DNA of 28,014 nucleotides from JBBQKF01 sp038326615 (GTDB lineage: Bacteria; Bacillota; Clostridia; Saccharofermentanales; UBA5734), in assembly GCA_038326615.1 (NCBI GenBank), contig JBBQKF010000035.1, positions 1 to 28,014 on the forward strand, in the 5' to 3' direction. The position numbers and the translations under genes were made by a program. Position 1 is the stretch's first letter. Every line of letters begins with the position of its first letter. Below, in pieces: positions 23,503-28,014 of this stretch. The notes below the pieces were generated by a model. The model was not told the DNA's origin. It ran no database searches and worked only from the letters and a program-made list of their open reading frames with translations.

Positions 23503-24537
23503 ATGAGCGAAAGTTATTTCAGTTCAAAAAATTCAAAGAGCAAACAAATTAATAAAAAGCCATTGCTAATATATATTTCTATATTAGCAATGGTGTTTTT
23601 GATTTTGGCGATTTTTCTTTATTCGCAAAATCATTGGGTTAAAACAACAAATATTAGTTTTACCGATAACACCTTAAATGCTACGGAATCGAATAAGATT
23701 AAAAATGCTATGGAAACATATAAGATTAAGAATGAGACTGAAACAGATAAAATTAGAGATAATACAAAAACAGATAAGATTAAAAATAATATGGAAACAA
23801 ACAAAATTAAAATTGTGCAAATTTCGGATTTACATGGCAATTTACTTAGTAAAAATAATGATAAATTAGTAAAACAAATCAAAGATCAAGTGGCAGACGT
23901 TATAGTCGTGACAGGAGATTTCATTGATCAGAAAACTAAAAACCTTCGCGATATGGCATCTTTAATGAATCGCTTAAATAAACTTTGCCCGCTAATTTAT
24001 ATACCGGGGAATCACGAATACTGGTTAGAAGACATGTCAGAATGGGAAAAAGAACTTTCGTTATTTGGCCTTGAAATGACTCAAAATAGAACCAAAACAA
24101 TACAGATTAGAAATAGTAGTATAAGTATTTTAGGACTTGATGAGGCAGCTATAGCAATTGGCTGCGAAGAACAAAAAAATCTATTTAGGAATCTTAGTGA
24201 GAAATCTGGTATAAAAATCGTCTTATCCCATTACCCAGAAAATTTTGCCATGATGGGAGAATCTTCATATAAAAACTATCTGTTTAACATTCAATTTTCT
24301 GGGCATGCGCATGGAGGACAAATATTCATACCATTTGTCGGAGGGTTATATGCCCCGGGTCAAGGGTTTTTACCTAAATACTATAAAGGTGTTTATAGAT
24401 CGGATAACTCAAGCGATCCGAATTTGTTGTCAAATAATCCAGTAATGGTTGTAAACAGGGGTCTAGGAAATAGTATTATTCCTCAGAGAATTTTCAACAG
24501 ACCGGAGATTATTGTTACCACGATTAATGTGAATTGA
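23503..24537 (+). CDS. Membrane-anchored calcineurin-like metallophosphoesterase (YkuE/YaeI type)
   Basis: The 344-residue protein has a basic tail, one membrane helix at about 20-41, then an outer phosphoesterase domain. Metal ligands are all visible: D109 and H111 (ISDLHG), D139 (TGDF), N170 and H171 (PGNHE), H243 (LSHYP), and H268/H270 (GHAHGGQ). The family hydrolyses phosphoesters; YaeI and YkuE act on lipid or cell-wall substrates, which fits an outward-facing domain. Between the anchor and the first catalytic strand lies an insertion of four 9-residue repeats (64-99) whose units start NKIK or DKIK, the same residues that begin the real strand KIKIVQISDLHG. The ribosome binding site is weak (GTGAG about 12 bases upstream). 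Confidence 0.9.
   Translation: MSESYFSSKNSKSKQINKKPLLIYISILAMVFLILAIFLYSQNHWVKTTNISFTDNTLNATESNKIKNAMETYKIKNETETDKIRDNTKTDKIKNNMETNKIKIVQISDLHGNLLSKNNDKLVKQIKDQVADVIVVTGDFIDQKTKNLRDMASLMNRLNKLCPLIYIPGNHEYWLEDMSEWEKELSLFGLEMTQNRTKTIQIRNSSISILGLDEAAIAIGCEEQKNLFRNLSEKSGIKIVLSHYPENFAMMGESSYKNYLFNIQFSGHAHGGQIFIPFVGGLYAPGQGFLPKYYKGVYRSDNSSDPNLLSNNPVMVVNRGLGNSIIPQRIFNRPEIIVTTINVN
23692..23799 (+). repeat. In-frame 27-bp tandem repeat, 4 units, in the phosphoesterase linker
   Basis: The units encode NKIKNAMET, YKIKNETET, DKIRDNTKT and DKIKNNMET; a fifth partial unit NKIK (23800-23811) runs into the conserved IVQISDLHG. The unit appears to have been copied from the start of the catalytic domain. Confidence 0.93.
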
Positions 24538-24564
24538 ATGAAATATAAGTGGCAAAATAATTAT

Positions 24565-24591
24565 TGGAATTAAATCCATTCCAGTAGTTTT
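24565..24591 (+). terminator. Weak hairpin terminator candidate between convergent genes
   Basis: TGGAAT (24565-24570) pairs with ATTCCA (24578-24583), followed by GTAGTTTT. It could end the phosphoesterase transcript; an AAAAC stretch after it offers little for the reverse strand. Confidence 0.4.
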
Positions 24592-24692
24592 AAAACAAGA
24601 ATATGCCATTTTGCTTGCTGATTGTATGTTTATATAAACCATATTTATAAAAAGTAGTCTATTCAGAAATTCGTTCTTAACAAATAGTTTAT

Positions 24693-26855
24693 TCACAAAT
24701 TCGTTTGCATGTCGTTTAAATCAATAAAATCGGTTTGAAATTGTTTCTTTAATAAATCTACAGGTATAAATTTATTGAACTTTCCATTTACCTCATTTGT
24801 TCCGATTTCAAGCTCTTCCTTATTTATTGTCGAAGATTTAATCTCATATAAAATATCAAAAAGCTCTTTGTGGGATTTTGTGGTTCGAACAATGAACCAG
24901 TATGGCACGTATTTATTTACAACTTCAATTCCGTATTTTCCGAACATAAAAAGAAGTGTTACAAAGGCTCTTGTGCCAAGCCATGGAAGAATGCAATAAT
25001 CGTTTCCACCTAAAGACAAAACAGTATAGTCACAAATATTACTTCCTTTACTTATCCCTCGAATCTCCCTAAGTCTTGCAACGGCCCTTTCTTGAAGATA
25101 AAGATATGAATCTTCACAGCTAAGAATGGCTTTCATCTTTTGGAGAATTCTCGTGTGTATTAAAAACCCAGAGCCATTCCAAATGTTGCTTGATCTCCCT
25201 CCAACAAAAGCAACATAAAGGATTTCGTTCTTCTCGTCAACATCTGTTACCTCCCATGTTTTTCCTGCCAGAGCAAACCTTTCGCCAACAGGGAATTTTA
25301 CTTGAACAGAACCAATTTCTTCAGACTCACAACGAACAGTATATTCAATAGGAGCTTCAAAGACGGCGAAAAACTGATAATCGTTAACGAGAGCTTCTGC
25401 CTTTAGACCGACAATTAAATTGCCGTTTTCTGTACGCTCAAGGTGTCCTATCTCAACAAGATTTAAAAGCAATTTCTTATAATCTTCTGGGTTTATGTGA
25501 CGGAAAGCAGAAAGAGATAGCACCATAGAAGCAATGTAAGCAGGAGAGGCTTCTCCTGCGGAATACATAATACTCATTGTTTGATGGTATAAAAGACTAA
25601 AGGGAAGGAAGGGCAAAGCGATAGGTTCAATAAAGCGTTCCCGCGTGTAAAGTTCAACTATAGCAATACACCTTATAAAATCCCAGTCTATTTGCTGGAC
25701 GGAAATTTCATTGGTAAGATGCTGGTATTCGCGACAGGCAAACCACATCTGGGCCGCTTCGCCTCTTCTTCCACTTCGCCCAAGTCGCTGAACAAAACTT
25801 GAAATAGAAAATGGTGTTCCTAACTGAATTATTCTCTCGAGTTCTCCTATGTCAATTCCCAACTCAAGTGTAACAGTTGCTCCAACCACCATTGGAAGAG
25901 AAGAAGATTTCATTGCTTGCTCTGCAGTTTCACGCAAAGTTGTAGAAAGACTTCCATGATGAATTATATAAACATTTTCGTCTTTTCGCTCCTCGGTCAA
26001 TTCGCGAAGTGTCGAAATAATCCTTTCGAGCTCCATCTTTGCATTTGAAAACAATATGCATTTTTTCCCATAGGAATTATAATATATATAATCGAAGTAT
26101 TCCATATCAACGCTTGAAAGATCACCATCCTTAACTTCAGGATGCAAAAGCAAAAAATGTTCAACCGCAAGCTTAACTTTTGTCTTCGATGCTGACAGCG
26201 CAGGTGTTATAACCTTTCTTCTGGTTGCTCCAGCAAGCCATTTTTCTGCCAAAGTATAATCTCCTAAAGTTGCCGAAAGGCCAATTCTTCTTGGGCTTAC
26301 TCCTGCAATTCTCTCGATTCTTTCCATGATACAAAGGAGCTGCACTCCACGGTCACAGCCCATGAAATAATGAACTTCATCAACAATTATGTATGCCAGA
26401 TCAGAAAACAGGGTGATTATCTGCTGTTTCTTGTTCATTAACATACTTTCAAGGGATTCGGGAGTTGTTTGCAAAACGCCTCTGGGGGATTTGAGAAATT
26501 TATGCTTATCATTTGCGCTAACATCACCGTGCCATTTTTGGACAGGGATATCAACTTCTCTAAGCAAATCATCGAGCCTTGAGAACTGGTCGTTAATTAA
26601 AGCCTTAAGAGGACTGACATACAAAACAGCAACTGATTTGCGCGGATTTGACATAAGTTCAGTAAGAACCGGCAAAAAAGCAGCTTCAGTCTTACCAGAC
26701 GCAGTGCCTGAAGTTAATAAAAGATGAGCATCGGTATTAAAAATAACATCACAAGAAGCCACCTGTATTTCGCGCAGCTCAGTCCATCTGTTCTTGTAAA
26801 TATAGTCTTGTATAAAAGGTGAAAGTTTATAAAATGCATCGTCTTTATTTGACAT
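24693..26855 (-). CDS. Lhr/BrxHI-like DEAD/DEAH-box helicase
   Basis: The 720-residue superfamily 2 helicase shows Q31 of a Q-like motif, motif I TSGTASGKTEAA (48-59), motif II DEVH (159-162), motif III SAT (194-196), and motif VI QRLGRSGR (356-363). The next half is an extra domain of the type seen in Lhr-like and BREX BrxHI helicases. It should unwind or translocate on nucleic acid using ATP. TGGAG lies 7 bases before the ATG. It follows, on the same strand and 154 bases downstream, a DUF2791/BrxD-like ATPase gene. That pair is known from type 2 BREX and, as I recall, from BREX-less operons with TerB-domain genes in low-GC bacteria. No methylase, PglZ or TerB gene is visible, but the locus is cut by the window edge. 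Confidence 0.9.
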   Translation of the reverse strand: MSNKDDAFYKLSPFIQDYIYKNRWTELREIQVASCDVIFNTDAHLLLTSGTASGKTEAAFLPVLTELMSNPRKSVAVLYVSPLKALINDQFSRLDDLLREVDIPVQKWHGDVSANDKHKFLKSPRGVLQTTPESLESMLMNKKQQIITLFSDLAYIIVDEVHYFMGCDRGVQLLCIMERIERIAGVSPRRIGLSATLGDYTLAEKWLAGATRRKVITPALSASKTKVKLAVEHFLLLHPEVKDGDLSSVDMEYFDYIYYNSYGKKCILFSNAKMELERIISTLRELTEERKDENVYIIHHGSLSTTLRETAEQAMKSSSLPMVVGATVTLELGIDIGELERIIQLGTPFSISSFVQRLGRSGRRGEAAQMWFACREYQHLTNEISVQQIDWDFIRCIAIVELYTRERFIEPIALPFLPFSLLYHQTMSIMYSAGEASPAYIASMVLSLSAFRHINPEDYKKLLLNLVEIGHLERTENGNLIVGLKAEALVNDYQFFAVFEAPIEYTVRCESEEIGSVQVKFPVGERFALAGKTWEVTDVDEKNEILYVAFVGGRSSNIWNGSGFLIHTRILQKMKAILSCEDSYLYLQERAVARLREIRGISKGSNICDYTVLSLGGNDYCILPWLGTRAFVTLLFMFGKYGIEVVNKYVPYWFIVRTTKSHKELFDILYEIKSSTINKEELEIGTNEVNGKFNKFIPVDLLKKQFQTDFIDLNDMQTNL

Positions 26856-27009
26856 AATAATTCTCCACTTCCTTAGTAATTGAACGATTATAAAAATTTA
26901 CTATCTAAAAACAAAATATCTTATGGTTCAAATATTTAAAAATCTAAAAATCTAAAAAGAATTAGTTTGACATAAAACATTAGCCCTAAATAGCAGTAAA
27001 ATGAAATAT
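26856..27009. other. Spacer between the BrxD-like and helicase genes
   Basis: It is 154 AT-rich bases with a short repeat (AAAATCTAA units near 26936-26960). No clear terminator or promoter for the reverse strand was found, so one mRNA for both genes is possible but the gap is longer than usual. Confidence 0.4.
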
Positions 27010-28014
27010 TTATAATTCAAATTCGGCAAACTTTTCTAAAATATCTTCTTCACCTTGAGAAGAAATCGGTTTGTGGAAACTAAAACCACTGCTATCAAAA
27101 AGTGCAGAAAGTGTAATATCAGGATTTTGATGTAAAATATTTAAGACCTCAAGAAAATCACGGACAACCTCGCGCGGAGTGATGTGCTGATCCGCACCCA
27201 TCCGATTCCACTCAAGATTTATAAAAGAGAGCAAATCCTGCTTCTCGAGAAAATATGGATATTGGTAATGTATAGAGTGTATTTCGGACAACCTTTCGAC
27301 AAGCAAAAACAATTCCTCGTTTGATAATGTGTTAAGACGAAGAACTGGGGCTTGCATGTCATGAAACTGCTCCTGAGAAAACCTTCCGGTCTCAAGACGG
27401 GAACGCAAAGCCTCATAAGAGTAAACACCTCTTCTTGTGTCCTCTAGAAATTGCGGGGTTCCTCCCATAAAGAAGCCTATATGGCTTGCCTTTCCCTGCA
27501 TGGTGTCATTAAAAATAGTGAGAATTTTCTCGTAATTATTTTGACGAGTAAGGTTATGTGGTATTTTAAAAAGATTAACTAGTTCATCAACAAGAACCAA
27601 TAACCCTTTATATCCTGCAATTACTGCAAATTGAGAAATGAGTTTAAGATAATCATACCATGTTTCATCGGTAATAATGTTATTTACTCCAAGCTCGTTT
27701 CTGGCTTCAGTCTTTGTTGAATACTCACCGCGCAGCCACTTCAAAACGCACGACTTTGTGTCTTCGTTACCCTGTGAATAAGCAAGGTAATACAGATTCA
27801 TAACTTTGGCAAAATCAAATCCATGGATCATTCCTTCCATCACACTTATTTTGTCGAATATTTTCTTCTCAACCATCGCTACGAAATCACTTGAAGATGG
27901 AGACACGCCTTGAACTTGAATCAATTCGTTTTGCACTGCCATAATCCAGCGTTCAATTAATAAGGGAAGTGCTCCGCCGTCAGGCTTGGATTTTGTTGAT
28001 AGATTTGAAAGTAA
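27010..28014 (-). CDS. BREX-type ATP-binding protein (DUF2791/BrxD-like), 5' end beyond the window
   Basis: The frame stays open to the last base of the window, giving 334 codons without a start. An ATG at 27942 is internal: the 24 codons before it read on as LLSNLSTKSKPDGGALPLLI, the kind of sequence seen in this family. The visible part has a Walker B strand GLLVLVDELVNLF, GFFMGGTPQFLED (sensor region), and a winged C-terminal region with TPREVVRDFLEVLN. The Walker A loop must lie beyond the edge. Such ATPases are AAA/STAND-like and accompany a BrxHI-type helicase, as here. The two are likely co-transcribed, this gene first. Confidence 0.85.
   Translation of the reverse strand, partial: LLSNLSTKSKPDGGALPLLIERWIMAVQNELIQVQGVSPSSSDFVAMVEKKIFDKISVMEGMIHGFDFAKVMNLYYLAYSQGNEDTKSCVLKWLRGEYSTKTEARNELGVNNIITDETWYDYLKLISQFAVIAGYKGLLVLVDELVNLFKIPHNLTRQNNYEKILTIFNDTMQGKASHIGFFMGGTPQFLEDTRRGVYSYEALRSRLETGRFSQEQFHDMQAPVLRLNTLSNEELFLLVERLSEIHSIHYQYPYFLEKQDLLSFINLEWNRMGADQHITPREVVRDFLEVLNILHQNPDITLSALFDSSGFSFHKPISSQGEEDILEKFAEFEL

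Noticed and set aside
27010..27942. Taking ATG 27942 as the start of the BrxD-like gene
   Set aside because: The frame stays open to the window end and the codons before the ATG read as typical family sequence (KSKPDGGALPLLIERW), so the gene is cut by the edge.

Overview
The window looks like a piece of chromosome from an anaerobic, low-GC Firmicute, most likely a member of the Clostridia. The DNA is AT-rich throughout, most genes have strong GGAGG-type ribosome binding sites, and the gene content fits (tungstate uptake, pterin-cofactor synthesis, a corrinoid/CODH-type 4Fe-4S domain). There are no rRNA or tRNA genes, no CRISPR array and no recognisable transposase.

Left part (1-10956) is a tungsten/molybdenum cofactor locus. 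A small 4Fe-4S protein (121-624) is followed by a reverse-strand moaB/mogA-type gene. Then, on the plus strand, come tupA (tungstate-binding lipoprotein), a fused tupB-tupC transporter gene, moeA, a second moeA fused to a periplasmic-binding-protein-like domain, moaA, moaC and a MOSC-domain gene. tupA has a -35/-10 promoter inside a palindrome, and its leader folds like the Moco/Tuco riboswitch: a GAAA tetraloop, an 11-nt tetraloop receptor, and a last hairpin that hides the tupA ribosome binding site. Together these genes import tungstate (or molybdate), build the pterin (moaA, moaC), adenylylate it (moaB/mogA) and insert the metal (two moeA paralogues). The moaD and moaE genes of molybdopterin synthase are not here.

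Middle part (11029-21054) is a set of separately regulated genes. They are a single-chain fusion of a Phd/YefM-like antitoxin domain with a Uma2-type nuclease domain, behind an array of repeated ATAGCCA boxes; a 1721-residue alpha-2-macroglobulin-like surface protein whose thioester motif has lost its cysteine; a DUF523 protein with a long extra C-terminal part; a 14-TM drug-efflux MFS transporter behind a dyad; and a single-domain RelA/SpoT-type HD hydrolase behind a perfect 21-bp palindrome.

Right part (21186-28014) has an unrecognised membrane-anchored protein, a 300-bp purine-rich repeat spacer, a membrane-anchored metallophosphoesterase, and a reverse-strand pair. The pair is an Lhr/BrxHI-like helicase and an incomplete BREX-type ATP-binding protein (DUF2791/BrxD-like) that runs off the right edge. 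This pair is probably part of a defence or stress operon continuing beyond the window.

A theme across the window is tandem-repeat expansion. In-frame repeats (9, 36 and 27 bp units) sit inside three conserved proteins, and non-coding repeats (CCCAA-type, AAAAAGAG, a 34-bp purine-rich unit) sit just after the stop codons of three genes.
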